A stretch of DNA of 64,000 nt from Parabacteroides hominis (GCF_014287585.1 NZ_JACOOJ010000009.1:62001-126000), one strand, 5' to 3'; shown: positions 52,158-62,146, numbered from the stretch's first letter. The notes: generated by a model not told the origin, from the sequence alone. Translations and numbers: made by a program.

Positions 52158-54374
52158 TCAGGAGTTTAACCTTTCCACCGTCTTTACCCCTTTCACCGCA
52201 TTGATCTTCTTGGTCAGCATGTTCAACGCCGTCGTGTCGCGCACCATCACGGTAAAGGTTCCCTGGAAGATGCCGTCTACCGAATCGATGTTGAGCGAAC
52301 GGAGCGAAATGCCGGTTTCTTTGCCGATTACCGAGGTTATGTTGGTGACGATCGAGATGTCGTCACGTCCCGTCACGCGCAAGGTGACGATATATCCGTT
52401 GTCTCCCTTGCCGCTCCATTTGGCCTGGATGATGCGGTAGCCGAAACGGCTGAACATCTCCTGCGCGTTCGGGCAGTCCATCCGGTGAATCTTGATGCCT
52501 TGCGTGGAGACGAAACCGAACACCTCGTCCCCGTAGATCGGGTTGCAGCATTTAGCCAGCTTATACTCGATGCCGGTCAGGTTCTTGTCGATCACCAGCA
52601 CGTCCTTGTTGGTCGCGATCTCTTCCGCCTCGGTCGTCGTGATATATTCTTCGGCGCTGCGGACTTCGGTGTGTTCGTTCGTTTCCGTTTCCCGACGTAG
52701 CTGTTCCAGGTATTCGTCGATCACCTGGTTCGGGTCGAGGCGTTCTTCGGCAATCTCGACATAGAAGTCGGTGACGGTCTTGAACCCTTTCTTCTTGATG
52801 TAACGCATCAGGATCGGTTCCTCCATCTCGATCTTCCGGTTCTTGAAGCGGCGTTGCAGCATCTCTTTGGCAAAGTCCACGGCCTTGGCAGTCTCTTCGC
52901 GTAGCGCCTGCTTGATCTTGACCCGCGCTTTGGAGGTGACGACGATGTTCAGCCAGTCACGCTTCGGGCTTTGGGCGGGAGCGGTGATGACGGAAACCGT
53001 GTCTCCGTTATTCAGTACATATTTAATAGGGACATTCTTCCCGTTCACTTTTGCCGATACGCATTTGCTTCCTAACTTGGTATGGATCGCGAAAGCAAAG
53101 TCGAGCACGGTCGCCCCTTTGGCCAGCTTGATCAGTTCGCCTGTCGGGGTGAAGACATAGATCTCGTCCTTGTACAAGTCCATCTTGAAATCCTGCATCA
53201 GGTCGAGCGGGTTGTTCTCCTTCGTTTCCAGGGCGGCGCGTACGGTGTTCAGGAATTCGTCCAGTCCGCTTTCCGCTTTTCCTCCTTTATATTTCCAATG
53301 CGCGGCCAGTCCCCGCTCGGCGATCTCGTCCATGCGGCGGGTGCGTATCTGCACTTCCACCCATTTGCTCTGCGGTCCCATCACGGTGATATGCAGACTT
53401 TCGTAACCGTTCGTCTTCGGGATGGAGATCCAGTCTTTCATGCGCTTCGGGTTCGGCTGGTACATGTCGGTGATGATCGAGTAGACCTGCCAGCAGTCCG
53501 AACGTTCCTTCTCATACGGCGTGTCCAGGATGATGCGGATGGCAAACAAGTCGTATATGTCTTCGAACGGGATGTTCTGCTTTTTCAGTTTGTTGTTGAT
53601 GGAGTGGATAGACTTGGTGCGTCCCTTGATGTCGAAACGGAGTCCGGCATCTTCCAGCTTGCTTTTGATAGGCGCGATGAACTCGGCGATGTAGGCGTCG
53701 CGCGAGCGTTTCGTCTCGTTCAGTTTCCGTTTGATGAAGTCGTACTGCTTGCGGTCGGTGTATTTCAGCGACAAGTCTTCCAGTTCGCTCTTGATCGTGT
53801 ACAATCCGAGGCGGTGGGCAAGCGGGGCGTACAGGTAAGAAACTTCCGTCGCCAGCCGTTTCCGGTCTTCGTCGTTCTTCAAATGTTTGCCGAGGCGCAT
53901 CAGGCAAAGGCGGTCGGCGATCATGATCAGGATCACGCGCACATCTTCGGCAAACGAGAACAGTAGTTTATGGAAGTTCTCGGAATCGACAGCCGTATTG
54001 CGGGCGTAAAGGTCCGAAGTCTTCAGCAGGCGGCTGATGATCAGGGTGACATCCGCGTCGAACGTCTCTTTCACTTCATCTAATGTGATGATCTTTTTCA
54101 TGACCGGGCGGTAGAGCAGGAGAGCGATGACCGAAGTGCGCTTCAGCCCGATCTCTACGGTGGCGATCAACGCCGTATCGATATTGCGGAGCAGGCCGTT
54201 GATGCCGTTTTTGTCTCGTCCGTAGCAATCCAAAGCCACAACCCGCTTCATCAACTCCTTCATCTTGCCCAAATCTTCTTTTTTCAGGAAAGAGTACAGA
54301 TGGCGTAATAATTGCTTGTACTTGGAGAAAAACTGCTTTTTCTCCTCTTCGGTAAAGAACGGTTGTATATCCAT
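52158..54374 (-). CDS. relA: RelA/SpoT-family (p)ppGpp synthetase, hydrolase site lost
   Basis: 738 aa. The N-terminal HD region (about 40-200) lacks the HDTVEDT-type catalytic motif: the equivalent stretch reads IALLLYRPVMKKI. The synthetase domain is intact: GRTKSIHSINNKL, YDLFAIRIIL, IPKTNGYESLHITVMGP, EVQIRTRRMDEIAERG and AAHWKYK. TGS domain (EIYVFTPTGELIKLAKGATV), a zinc-finger-type domain with AKCCNPIYGDEV, and a C-terminal ACT domain (DISIVTNITSVIGKETGI) follow. It therefore makes but probably does not degrade (p)ppGpp. Confidence 0.94.
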   Translation of the reverse strand: MDIQPFFTEEEKKQFFSKYKQLLRHLYSFLKKEDLGKMKELMKRVVALDCYGRDKNGINGLLRNIDTALIATVEIGLKRTSVIALLLYRPVMKKIITLDEVKETFDADVTLIISRLLKTSDLYARNTAVDSENFHKLLFSFAEDVRVILIMIADRLCLMRLGKHLKNDEDRKRLATEVSYLYAPLAHRLGLYTIKSELEDLSLKYTDRKQYDFIKRKLNETKRSRDAYIAEFIAPIKSKLEDAGLRFDIKGRTKSIHSINNKLKKQNIPFEDIYDLFAIRIILDTPYEKERSDCWQVYSIITDMYQPNPKRMKDWISIPKTNGYESLHITVMGPQSKWVEVQIRTRRMDEIAERGLAAHWKYKGGKAESGLDEFLNTVRAALETKENNPLDLMQDFKMDLYKDEIYVFTPTGELIKLAKGATVLDFAFAIHTKLGSKCVSAKVNGKNVPIKYVLNNGDTVSVITAPAQSPKRDWLNIVVTSKARVKIKQALREETAKAVDFAKEMLQRRFKNRKIEMEEPILMRYIKKKGFKTVTDFYVEIAEERLDPNQVIDEYLEQLRRETETNEHTEVRSAEEYITTTEAEEIATNKDVLVIDKNLTGIEYKLAKCCNPIYGDEVFGFVSTQGIKIHRMDCPNAQEMFSRFGYRIIQAKWSGKGDNGYIVTLRVTGRDDISIVTNITSVIGKETGISLRSLNIDSVDGIFQGTFTVMVRDTTALNMLTKKINAVKGVKTVERLNS

Positions 54375-54475
54375 AGTCGTCTGTCTTTTTGCTGCCTGTT
54401 TGAGGGCTGTCCGTAAAACATACCGTAAAAGTAAGTTTTTCTGCGAATATCAGTGCATTTCTAATGGTATTTTTA

Positions 54476-54483
54476 TACATTTG
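54476..54483 (+). promoter_or_regulatory. Promoter -7 element for the DUF4301 gene
   Basis: TACATTTG, 65 bp upstream of ATG 54549, in the divergent gap between relA and the DUF4301 gene. Confidence 0.5.
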
Positions 54484-54548
54484 CGATATACATAGGCCGG
54501 CAGGCCCTTGTAGCGTGTCTGATTATTAACTTATTAAAAAGATATACT

Positions 54549-56069
54549 ATGTTAAACGCAAAAGACTTAGAGTTACTGGCAGCTAAAGGGATCAGCGAAA
54601 AGCAGATTGAAGAACAGTTGGCTTGCTTCGTGAAAGGGTTTCCTTTCCTGGAAATTACAGCTTCGGCGTCGGTCGAGAGAGGGATTATGGTGATCCCGCA
54701 GGAAAAACAGGCTACTTATATGGATGCCTGGGATGCTTACCTGGCAAAGAATAAGAAGATTGTGAAGTTCGTGCCGGCTTCGGGTGCGGCAAGCCGTATG
54801 TTCAAGAACCTGTATGAGTTCCTGTCTGCCGGTTATGACGAGCCTCAGAATGCGTTTGAGAAGAAGTTCTTCGACGATATCACGAAGTTTGCTTTCTATG
54901 ATGCCTTGAACCAGGCTTGCATCGAGAATGAAGCGAAAGATATTCCGGCGCTGATTGCTCTCGGACAGTACAAAGCTGTTGTCGCCAACCTGTTGGAACC
55001 TAAAGGGCTGAACTACGGACAGCTTCCGAAAGGTTTGTTGCTTTTCCATTCTTATCCGAAAACAGTCCGTACGGCGATGGAAGAACATCTGGCCGAGGGT
55101 GCGATGTATGCGAAGAACAATGCGGGCGAAGTGAACATTCATTTCACCGTGTCGCCCGAACATAAGGCGCTGTTCGAACAGTTGGTTGCCGCAAAGGCGG
55201 GAAATTATGAAGAGAAATTCTCCGTGAAATACGATATTTCTTTCAGTGTGCAGAAACCGAGTACCGACACGATCGCTGCCGATATGGAAAACAACCCGTT
55301 CCGCGACAAGAACGGTAACCTGTTGTTCCGTCCGGGCGGCCACGGCGCCTTGATCGAAAACCTGAACGATGTGGATGCCGACGTGGTGTTTGTCAAGAAC
55401 ATCGATAATGTGGTTCCGGACAGTTTCAAATGTTCGACCGTTATCTTCAAGAAGGTGATCGCCGGTGTGTTGGTCTCTTTACAGGAACGCATCTTCAAGT
55501 ATCTGGAACTGATCGACAGCGGCAAGTATTCGCACGACCAGGTGGAAGAGATGATTCATTTCCTGCAGGAAGACTTGTGTGTGAAGAACCCTGAAACGAA
55601 GTTATTGGAAGATGTCGAGTTGATTCTTTATATTAAGAGCAAGCTGAACCGTCCGTTGCGCGTCTGCGGTATGGTGAAGAATGTCGGTGAACCGGGCGGC
55701 GGCCCGTTCCTCGCTGTCAACCCGGACGGGACGATCTCTTTGCAGATACTCGAAAGCTCGCAGATCGACTTGAAAGATCCCGAAAAGAAAGCGATGTTCG
55801 AAAAGGGCACGCACTTCAACCCGGTGGATCTGGTTTGCGCGTTGAAGAACTATAAAGGCGAGAAGTTCAACTTGCCGGACTATGTGGACAAGAACACCGG
55901 CTTTATCTCTTATAAGAGCAAAGATGGCCGCGATCTGAAAGCGTTGGAGTTGCCCGGTTTGTGGAACGGTGCGATGAGCGACTGGAATACGATCTTCGTG
56001 GAAGTGCCTATCGAAACCTTCAACCCGGTTAAGACGGTAAACGATTTGCTGCGCCAGGAACATCAATAA
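54549..56069 (+). CDS. DUF4301 family protein
   Basis: 506 aa, cytoplasmic. The segment KFVPASGAASRMFKNLYEFL (about 77-96) and LLFRPGGHGALIENLND (about 258-275) resemble nucleotidyltransferase-type sugar-nucleotide binding loops. The C-terminal half has RVCGMVKNVGEPGGGPFLA. DUF4301 is found in Bacteroidota and has no assigned activity that I know; a nucleotidyltransferase fold is an inference from these loops. Monocistronic, ended by a strong shared terminator. Confidence 0.85.
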   Translation: MLNAKDLELLAAKGISEKQIEEQLACFVKGFPFLEITASASVERGIMVIPQEKQATYMDAWDAYLAKNKKIVKFVPASGAASRMFKNLYEFLSAGYDEPQNAFEKKFFDDITKFAFYDALNQACIENEAKDIPALIALGQYKAVVANLLEPKGLNYGQLPKGLLLFHSYPKTVRTAMEEHLAEGAMYAKNNAGEVNIHFTVSPEHKALFEQLVAAKAGNYEEKFSVKYDISFSVQKPSTDTIAADMENNPFRDKNGNLLFRPGGHGALIENLNDVDADVVFVKNIDNVVPDSFKCSTVIFKKVIAGVLVSLQERIFKYLELIDSGKYSHDQVEEMIHFLQEDLCVKNPETKLLEDVELILYIKSKLNRPLRVCGMVKNVGEPGGGPFLAVNPDGTISLQILESSQIDLKDPEKKAMFEKGTHFNPVDLVCALKNYKGEKFNLPDYVDKNTGFISYKSKDGRDLKALELPGLWNGAMSDWNTIFVEVPIETFNPVKTVNDLLRQEHQ

Positions 56070-56075
56070 ACTTGT

Positions 56076-56124
56076 AAAAGGAGGTGTCAAAATCCATTGG
56101 TTTCGTGTTTGACACCTCCTTTTA
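56076..56124. terminator. Bidirectional terminator
   Basis: AAAAGGAGGTGTCAAA (56076-56091) pairs with TTTGACACCTCCTTTT (56108-56123), 16 bp with a 16-nt loop and A/T tracts on both sides. It serves the DUF4301 gene and the convergent aldo/keto reductase gene. Confidence 0.9.
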
Positions 56125-56125
56125 T

Positions 56126-56962
56126 TTATAAATTAATCAGAAACTCGACAAATTCCGGATTGTAGTGGGAGAAGAAAAGGCTTTCTGCCTTATCGAGGCG
56201 GCCTATCGCCTCCATCTCTTCTGCCGACAGGGTGAAGTCGAAGACATTGAAGTTCTCGATCATCCGTTCTTTATGGGTTGATTTCGGAATAACGATAATG
56301 CCTCGTTGTATCAGGAAGCGAAGCGCTACCTGGGCGACGGATTTCCCGTATTGCCGGCCTATCGCTTCCAACACTTCGTTGGTGAAGAAGTTGTTACGGC
56401 CTTCGGCAAACGGTCCCCACGACATAAGTTGCGTGCCTTCCTTTTTCATGATCTCCTGTAGTTTGACCTGCTGGTTGAAGACATGCGTCTCCATTTGATT
56501 GACTGCCGGCTTGATCTCGCAGAACTTGGCAAGATCTATAAAACGGTCGGGATAGAAGTTGCTGACACCGATGGCGCGGGCTTTCCCTGCTTTATAGGCT
56601 TCTTCCAGGGCGCGGTAAGTCCCGTAGTAATCGTTGAAAGGCTGGTGGATAAGCAATAAGTCGACATAATCGCTTTGCAACTTGCGTAACGACTCGTCGA
56701 TCGACGCTTTTGCTTTTTTCTCCCCGGCGTTCGAGATCCAGACTTTTGTCGTGATGAACAGTTCTTCGCGCGGCACGCCGCTTTTCCGGATGGCGTGGCC
56801 GACGCCTTCTTCATTATAATAAGCCTGTGCCGTGTCGATAGACCTGTAACCTACGCGGATGGCATCCGACACGCAGCGTTCGCACTCTTCAGGTGTCACC
56901 TGATAAACTCCGTAACCCAAAATCGGCATTTCAATGCCGTTGTTTAATTTTACTGTTTCCAT
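56126..56962 (-). CDS. Aldo/keto reductase
   Basis: 278 aa, (beta/alpha)8 barrel. The catalytic tetrad is visible: D43 and Tyr48 in [11 protein letters not shown]73 in TTKVW, H106 in LLIHQP. The NADPH-binding end ([19 protein letters not shown]) is intact. It resembles 2,5-diketo-gluconate reductase-type enzymes; the natural substrate is unknown. Confidence 0.93.
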   Translation of the reverse strand: METVKLNNGIEMPILGYGVYQVTPEECERCVSDAIRVGYRSIDTAQAYYNEEGVGHAIRKSGVPREELFITTKVWISNAGEKKAKASIDESLRKLQSDYVDLLLIHQPFNDYYGTYRALEEAYKAGKARAIGVSNFYPDRFIDLAKFCEIKPAVNQMETHVFNQQVKLQEIMKKEGTQLMSWGPFAEGRNNFFTNEVLEAIGRQYGKSVAQVALRFLIQRGIIVIPKSTHKERMIENFNVFDFTLSAEEMEAIGRLDKAESLFFSHYNPEFVEFLINL

Positions 56963-57048
56963 ACTTTTCTTTGTTTATGTGTTTTCTTTGATCCTGACTA
57001 ATTAACATGGTTCGTATGCCTTTTTGTTTTCAGTTTTGTCTGATATTG

Positions 57049-57056
57049 CAAAGGTA
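57049..57056 (-). promoter_or_regulatory. Promoter -7 element for the aldo/keto reductase
   Basis: The minus strand reads TACCTTTG (complement of 57049-57056), 87 bp before the gene start. Confidence 0.5.
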
Positions 57057-57132
57057 TGGATGAGGAGGAGTTATGCTTTCATACAGATTACGGATTATCC
57101 TACCCGAATTACGGTTGGGCTGGTCATAATGC

Positions 57133-57173
57133 AAAAAAGAGTGTAGCGGATGCTTTACAGCTTCGCTACACTC
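57133..57173 (-). terminator. Terminator of the Gfo/Idh/MocA gene
   Basis: GAGTGTAGCG (57139-57148) and CGCTACACTC (57164-57173) form a perfect 10-bp stem. On the minus strand it is followed by a T run (AAAAAA at 57133-57138 on the plus strand). Confidence 0.85.
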
Positions 57174-57198
57174 CATATCGTTCGGTATGAAATACCGT

Positions 57199-58512
57199 TT
57201 AGATTTTCGGAAGTTCCCAGGGAGCCCGGTATTCTTTACACAAGTATTTATCGGCTTCCGCGTCGTGGAAACTCTTTCCGTCCCAGGTCAGTTTCTTTCC
57301 CGTCCGGTAGGCGATGTTGCCTAATTGGGAGAACTTGGCGATATGGGCGCCGATCTCGATGCTGGCATTGCAATTGCGGTTGCGCGACTTGATACATTCC
57401 AGATGGTTCTTCACGTGCAGGTTCAATCCGCCTTCGCCGTAGGCTTTCTTCAAAGGAACGGCTTCCATGCGGGCTTTACCGCTCACCTTTTCGGGGATTA
57501 CTTCCCAGCCGCCGCGGTCGACAACCAGTGTCCCGTTTTCTCCGACAAATCCCAGGCCGTGATTGCGTCCGTAAGCTCCGTCGTCGATACCGATCGCATG
57601 ATCCCACATAACCGTGAAGTCGTCGAATGTATAGATCGTCTGCAACAGGTCAGGCGTTTCGCAGGCATCGTCCGGATAACCGAATTTGCCGCCCGAAGCC
57701 ATGATGGAGTTGGGAGCCGTTACGTTCATTCCATATAGAGCATAGTCGAGCAGATGCACGCCCCAGTCCGTCATCAACCCGCCGGCATAATCCCAGAACC
57801 AGCGGAAGGTGAAATGGAAGCGGTTACGGTTGAACGGGCGTTGAGGAGCCGGGCCCAGCCACATGTCATAGTCCACTCCTGCAGGAACGGGTTCGTCCGG
57901 CTTGACCGGAATGGAAGGACACCAGCCCTGATATGAGAAGACGCGGACGGTACGGATCTTGCCTAACTGCCCGCTGTGCACGAATGCCATGGCGTCCTGC
58001 CAGTGCGGATCGCTGCGTTGCCATTGTCCTACCTGTACCACCCGGTTGTATTTCTCGGCGGCGCGAACCATAATGTTACATTCTTCAATGCTGTTGCCTA
58101 ACGGCTTTTCGCAATAAACATCCTTACCGGCCTCGCAGGCAGCTACCATTTGCAGGCAGTGCCAATGGTCGGGCGTGCCGACGATGACAACGTCGATGTC
58201 TTTGTTGTCGATCAGTTTCCGCCAGTCTTTGTAAAGGTTTTTAACTTTCTTGCCTGTAATCTTTTGAGTCTCGGCTGCCCGGCTGTTGAGTACTTCGTCG
58301 TCGATGTCGCATAGCGCGATACACTCGACTTCCGGATTCCGGAGGAATGCTTGCAGGTCTGAAAACCCCATCCCTTTACAGCCAATCAGGCCGACACGTA
58401 TTTTGTCGTTTGCCCCTACACTTCCGGGAGTAGCGTTGATGAAGAAAGGACTCATGGAAAGTCCGGCGCCTAATAAGGTCGCTTGCCGGATAAAATCTCT
58501 GCGTGTTGTCAT
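57199..58512 (-). CDS. Gfo/Idh/MocA family oxidoreductase, Tat-type signal
   Basis: 437 aa. The N-terminus TTRRDFIRQATLLGAGLSM carries a twin-arginine motif and hydrophobic stretch, as is common for Bacteroidota members of this family that act outside the cytoplasm. The Rossmann domain (VGLIGCKGMGFSDLQAFL) has the NAD(P) site, followed by VVIVGTPDHWHCLQMVAAC and VYCEKPLGNSIEECN with the catalytic EKP. It probably oxidises or reduces a sugar derivative. It is encoded opposite to the PCMD/porin/oxidoreductase/sulfatase genes. Confidence 0.92.
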   Translation of the reverse strand: MTTRRDFIRQATLLGAGLSMSPFFINATPGSVGANDKIRVGLIGCKGMGFSDLQAFLRNPEVECIALCDIDDEVLNSRAAETQKITGKKVKNLYKDWRKLIDNKDIDVVIVGTPDHWHCLQMVAACEAGKDVYCEKPLGNSIEECNIMVRAAEKYNRVVQVGQWQRSDPHWQDAMAFVHSGQLGKIRTVRVFSYQGWCPSIPVKPDEPVPAGVDYDMWLGPAPQRPFNRNRFHFTFRWFWDYAGGLMTDWGVHLLDYALYGMNVTAPNSIMASGGKFGYPDDACETPDLLQTIYTFDDFTVMWDHAIGIDDGAYGRNHGLGFVGENGTLVVDRGGWEVIPEKVSGKARMEAVPLKKAYGEGGLNLHVKNHLECIKSRNRNCNASIEIGAHIAKFSQLGNIAYRTGKKLTWDGKSFHDAEADKYLCKEYRAPWELPKI

Positions 58513-58546
58513 GGTCTTATGAATTAGATAATATAAGTTGTTGAGC

Positions 58547-58554
58547 CAAATGTA
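58547..58554 (-). promoter_or_regulatory. Promoter -7 element for the minus-strand Gfo/Idh/MocA gene
   Basis: The minus strand reads TACATTTG (complement of 58547-58554), 35 bp ahead of the ATG at 58512. Confidence 0.5.
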
Positions 58555-58686
58555 TAAATAAAAGGTGAGTGGTACAATAAAAACTGTGATAAAAATATAA
58601 ATACAATGGCTTTTTGAGAAAAGGAGCGTATTTTTGTATTTGGTTTGCTTTTTAAGGGAGACTTTTATTTATTAAACAAACAGAAA

Positions 58687-59802
58687 ATGAGAACGACTTA
58701 TTTGATCACATGGCTTTTGTTAAGTATCACGCTCATGTCGTGTATACGGGACGAAGCGCCTAATGCGGAAGCGGATATATTGACTTGTGTAGTCCCTGCC
58801 GATATCCTGAAAAGGGACCCGGTCATAGAGAATAATAAAGTGACGTTGATGGTAAAGGCGGATATCGACCTGGCGCATCAGTCTCCGGAGTTTACGTTGA
58901 CTCCCGGTGCGACTATTTCCCCTGCCAGCGGTACGGAGCGCGACTTTACTTCTCCGCAGTATTATACGGTTACCTCTGAAGACGGAAATTGGAAGAAAGA
59001 ATACCAGGTGTCTTATATTATCGCCGGAATCAGTACGGAATATCATTTCGAAGATGTGGATTCGGTAGTGAAAACGAATTATACATATGACGTATTCTAT
59101 GATTTGGATGAAGCAACAGGCAACCGTATTAATTGGGCAAGCGGTAATGCAGGCTTCGCTCTGACCGGTATGGGGTCAGACCGGACAAGTTTCCCGACCA
59201 GTTCTACGGTCGATGGTAAAGTTGGTAAAGGCGTGAAGTTGGAAACAAAGGAAACAGGTAGTTTCGGTGAAGGTTTCGGTATGCCTATTGCTGCCGGTAA
59301 TCTCTTTATGGGAACATTTGATGTCCTCAGCGCTTTGACGAATGCGTTGAAAGCGACTCGCCTGGGTATGCCGTTCGAGCATGTCCCGACTTATCTTAAA
59401 GGTTATTATAAATATAAAGCAGGTGAGGTGTTCCAGGAGAACGGAGAACCGGTTAAGAATAAGAAGGATACGTGGGATGTCTATGCTATCTTCTATGAAG
59501 TAACGGATAAGGTCCGTTATCTGGACGGGACAATCGTAGAGGGTAATTATACGCATCCGAACTTAGTCTCTGTCGCTTTATTGGATGATAAAGACAGGAA
59601 GGAAACAGATGAATGGACCGAGTTTTATATTCCTTTTGTAATGAAATCCGGTAAGGTTATCGACCGCGAGAAGCTGAAATCCGGAGGATATAATGTCTCG
59701 ATTGTTTTTTCTTCAAGCAAGGAAGGCAATTATTTCCGGGGAGCTCCGGGAAGTACCCTGTATATCGATGAAGTTGAATTGATTTATGCAGCCGACAATT
59801 AA
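58687..59802 (+). CDS. PCMD-domain lipoprotein
   Basis: 371 aa from ATG 58687 (the frame is open further upstream). The signal peptide ends in LMSC, with Cys18 as the lipidated residue. Residues 35-115 form an Ig-like domain (NKVTLMVKADIDLAHQ; YYTVTSEDGNWKKEYQVSYI). The rest is the putative carbohydrate metabolism domain, PCMD (NWASGNAGFALTGM; TLYIDEVELIY). Such lipoproteins occur in glycan-use clusters, but their activity is unproven. The beta-barrel gene starts 13 bp downstream. Confidence 0.88.
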   Translation: MRTTYLITWLLLSITLMSCIRDEAPNAEADILTCVVPADILKRDPVIENNKVTLMVKADIDLAHQSPEFTLTPGATISPASGTERDFTSPQYYTVTSEDGNWKKEYQVSYIIAGISTEYHFEDVDSVVKTNYTYDVFYDLDEATGNRINWASGNAGFALTGMGSDRTSFPTSSTVDGKVGKGVKLETKETGSFGEGFGMPIAAGNLFMGTFDVLSALTNALKATRLGMPFEHVPTYLKGYYKYKAGEVFQENGEPVKNKKDTWDVYAIFYEVTDKVRYLDGTIVEGNYTHPNLVSVALLDDKDRKETDEWTEFYIPFVMKSGKVIDREKLKSGGYNVSIVFSSSKEGNYFRGAPGSTLYIDEVELIYAADN

Positions 59803-59815
59803 AATAAAGAGCGAA

Positions 59816-60607
59816 ATGAAGAAAAATAGTATAGCTGTCTATATCTGTATGCTGGTCTTGTCACTGGCGGCAGTTCCCGCTTTTGGACAGGCGGACCGGA
59901 ATCAAGGGATTATTAAGTCTGCGTTGCTCGGTTTGGAATATGAGGTAAAGGCGGGTTTTAATATCGGCGGAACAGCTCCGCTGCCTTTGCCCGTTGAGAT
60001 TCGGGAGATAACCGGCTATAATCCGACTATGGCGGTAGCAATAGAAGGGAATGTAACCAAATGGTTTGACAAAGAACGGAAATGGGGGATGCGGATCGGG
60101 GTTCGTCTCGATAATAAAGGAATGAAGACGGATGCGCGTGTAAAGAACTATGGTATGGAGATCATCGGTGACGGCGGTGAGATCGTCAAAGGGAACTGGA
60201 CAGGGCATGTGAAGACGAATGTCAAGAACACTTATCTTTCTTTTCCGGTTTTGGCCACTCACCAGTTCAATTCCCGCTTCAGCATGAATTTAGGACCCTA
60301 TTTTGCTTATATGTTGGATGGTGATTTTTCCGGTAATGTCTATGACGGTTATCTGCGTGAGAACGATCCGACCGGCGAAAAGGTTGTTTTTGAAGATGGC
60401 AAAAGTGCCTTATATGATTTCTCCAAAAATATCCGAAAGTTTCAGTGGGGTGCACAGTTAGGTGCTGAATGGCGTGCTTTCAAGCATTTGAACGTTTGTG
60501 CCGATCTGACTTGGGGCTTAAATGATATTTTCCAGAAAGATTTCAAAACGATTACCTTTGCCATGTATCCGATCTACCTGAACGTTGGTTTCGGCTACGC
60601 TTTCTAA
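59816..60607 (+). CDS. Outer-membrane beta-barrel protein
   Basis: 263 aa from ATG 59816; an ATG at 59786 overlaps the upstream gene and would precede the signal peptide. Signal peptide about 1-24 (IAVYICMLVLSLAAVPAFG). Alternating hydrophobic and polar strands follow (WGMRIGVRLDNKGM; NTYLSFPVLATHQF; FSMNLGPYFAYML), ending in YLNVGFGYAF with a terminal Phe, the normal signal for barrel insertion. Porin-like (outer membrane protein beta-barrel family). Forms a pair with the PCMD lipoprotein. Confidence 0.88.
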   Translation: MKKNSIAVYICMLVLSLAAVPAFGQADRNQGIIKSALLGLEYEVKAGFNIGGTAPLPLPVEIREITGYNPTMAVAIEGNVTKWFDKERKWGMRIGVRLDNKGMKTDARVKNYGMEIIGDGGEIVKGNWTGHVKTNVKNTYLSFPVLATHQFNSRFSMNLGPYFAYMLDGDFSGNVYDGYLRENDPTGEKVVFEDGKSALYDFSKNIRKFQWGAQLGAEWRAFKHLNVCADLTWGLNDIFQKDFKTITFAMYPIYLNVGFGYAF

Positions 60608-60630
60608 GACAAACGTATTTTGATATATCG

Positions 60631-60679
60631 TTATGGCTTTCCTGATTCATAATTATGAAATGGGAAAGCCATAATTTTG
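60631..60679 (+). terminator. Terminator after the beta-barrel gene
   Basis: TTATGGCTTTCC (60631-60642) pairs with GGAAAGCCATAA (60663-60674), followed by TTTTG. The loop contains a nested TTCATAATTATGAA palindrome. Confidence 0.75.
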
Positions 60680-60775
60680 TTATTAAACGACATCTTTTCC
60701 ACAACAATTCGTTATTTCGATATTTAATTAATATATTTGTCCGAATAATTTTTTAGTCCAATATTTTGAATTACC

Positions 60776-62128
60776 ATGAAAGAAAACACTAAGAAGGGGG
60801 TAACCCGTCGAGAGTTTCTCGGCCTTTCCGCTCTTGGATTGGCAAGTTTGACTATCCTGCCCAGTTGGGCTGTAAATGGTGTGCGTATCGCACCGAGTGA
60901 TCGTGTCGTTTTGGGGTTTGTCGGATTAGGGCAGCAAGGCTTGTCCGATTTCAAGAGTTTCTCTACTTGTCCCGGTGTGCAGGTTGCTGCATGTTGTGAT
61001 GTGGATTCCTTGAAACGGGAGCGTTTCAAACGTCGTGTCGAAGCCTGGCAGAAATCTCAGAACGTGGCTCCCCGCTGCGATATGTATGAATTCTATGAAG
61101 ATTTGCTGGACCGTAAGGATATCGACGTGATTGAAGTGGCAACACCTGACCACTGGCATGCTTTGGTTGCCATCCACGCTTGCCAGAGCGGGAAGGATGT
61201 TTATTGCCAGAAGCCGTTGGCTTATACGATTACCGAAGGTTTGGCTGTCGCCCGTGCCGTACGCGATAATAACCGTGTGTTCCAGATCGGTAGCCAGCAG
61301 CGTTCGAGCAAGGAATTCCAGGATGCAATCGCATTGGTGCGTGCCGGTAAGATCGGCCATATCGAAAAGATCTATGCGCGTGTCGGCGAACCGCCTACGC
61401 CGCTGAACTTGCCGGAAATGGATGTTCCCGGTAATCTGAATTTCAACCAGTGGATGGGACCGTTGAACGATCCGAAGATTCATTATCATCCCGATCTTTG
61501 TCCTCCTATCTCTCTTGAACCTGAACAGAACGAGAAGTTGTGGGGTGCATGGCGCTGGTATCAGGAAACCGGAAACGGTTATACGGCTGACTGGGGCGCT
61601 CACATGTTCGATATTGCACAGGCAGCTATCGGTATGGATGGTTCGGGTCCGGTAGAGTTTATTCCCGCCGGCTATAACGGTACGAAATATGCAACGATGA
61701 AATATGCCAATGGCATCGTGATGACCGAACAGCCTTATCGCGAAGATGAGGAGGATGCAAAAGGCTTGAAGTTTATCGGTGATAAGGGCTGGTTGAAAGT
61801 GGCTCGCGGTTATATCGAATGTTCCGATCCTTCTTTGTTGCCGAAGAAAGAACAGAAAGTTGGCAAGGGCGAGTATGAAGTAAGTTCTCCGCACATGCAG
61901 AACTTTATCGATTGCGTCCGTTCACGTAAGAATCCGATTGCTCCGGTTGAGGTCGGTTGTAGTACGAATACGCTTTGTTGCTTGCAGAATATTGCCCGTG
62001 AACTGGGTCGTCCTGTTCATTGGGACCCGGCTACCCTTAGCTTTAATGGTGATAAGGAGGCTGAATCTCATCGTCTGTATTGGTACGAATACAGAAATCC
62101 GTATAAATTACCGTATTGCAATAAATAA
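60776..62128 (+). CDS. Gfo/Idh/MocA family oxidoreductase, Tat-type signal (second copy)
   Basis: 450 aa. The N-terminus has a twin-arginine motif and hydrophobic segment: VTRREFLGLSALGLASLTI. Rossmann domain LGFVGLGQQGLSDFKSF, then EVATPDHWHALVAIHACQ and VYCQKPLAYTITEG. The usual EKP lysine-containing motif reads QKP here; the Lys is kept. The C-terminal domain has GAWRWYQETGNGYTADWGAH. It is related to the minus-strand copy at 57199-58512, but not a recent duplicate. Substrate probably a sugar; monocistronic between two terminators. Confidence 0.92.
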   Translation: MKENTKKGVTRREFLGLSALGLASLTILPSWAVNGVRIAPSDRVVLGFVGLGQQGLSDFKSFSTCPGVQVAACCDVDSLKRERFKRRVEAWQKSQNVAPRCDMYEFYEDLLDRKDIDVIEVATPDHWHALVAIHACQSGKDVYCQKPLAYTITEGLAVARAVRDNNRVFQIGSQQRSSKEFQDAIALVRAGKIGHIEKIYARVGEPPTPLNLPEMDVPGNLNFNQWMGPLNDPKIHYHPDLCPPISLEPEQNEKLWGAWRWYQETGNGYTADWGAHMFDIAQAAIGMDGSGPVEFIPAGYNGTKYATMKYANGIVMTEQPYREDEEDAKGLKFIGDKGWLKVARGYIECSDPSLLPKKEQKVGKGEYEVSSPHMQNFIDCVRSRKNPIAPVEVGCSTNTLCCLQNIARELGRPVHWDPATLSFNGDKEAESHRLYWYEYRNPYKLPYCNK

Positions 62129-62146
62129 GAAAGGTAAAAAGTAAAG

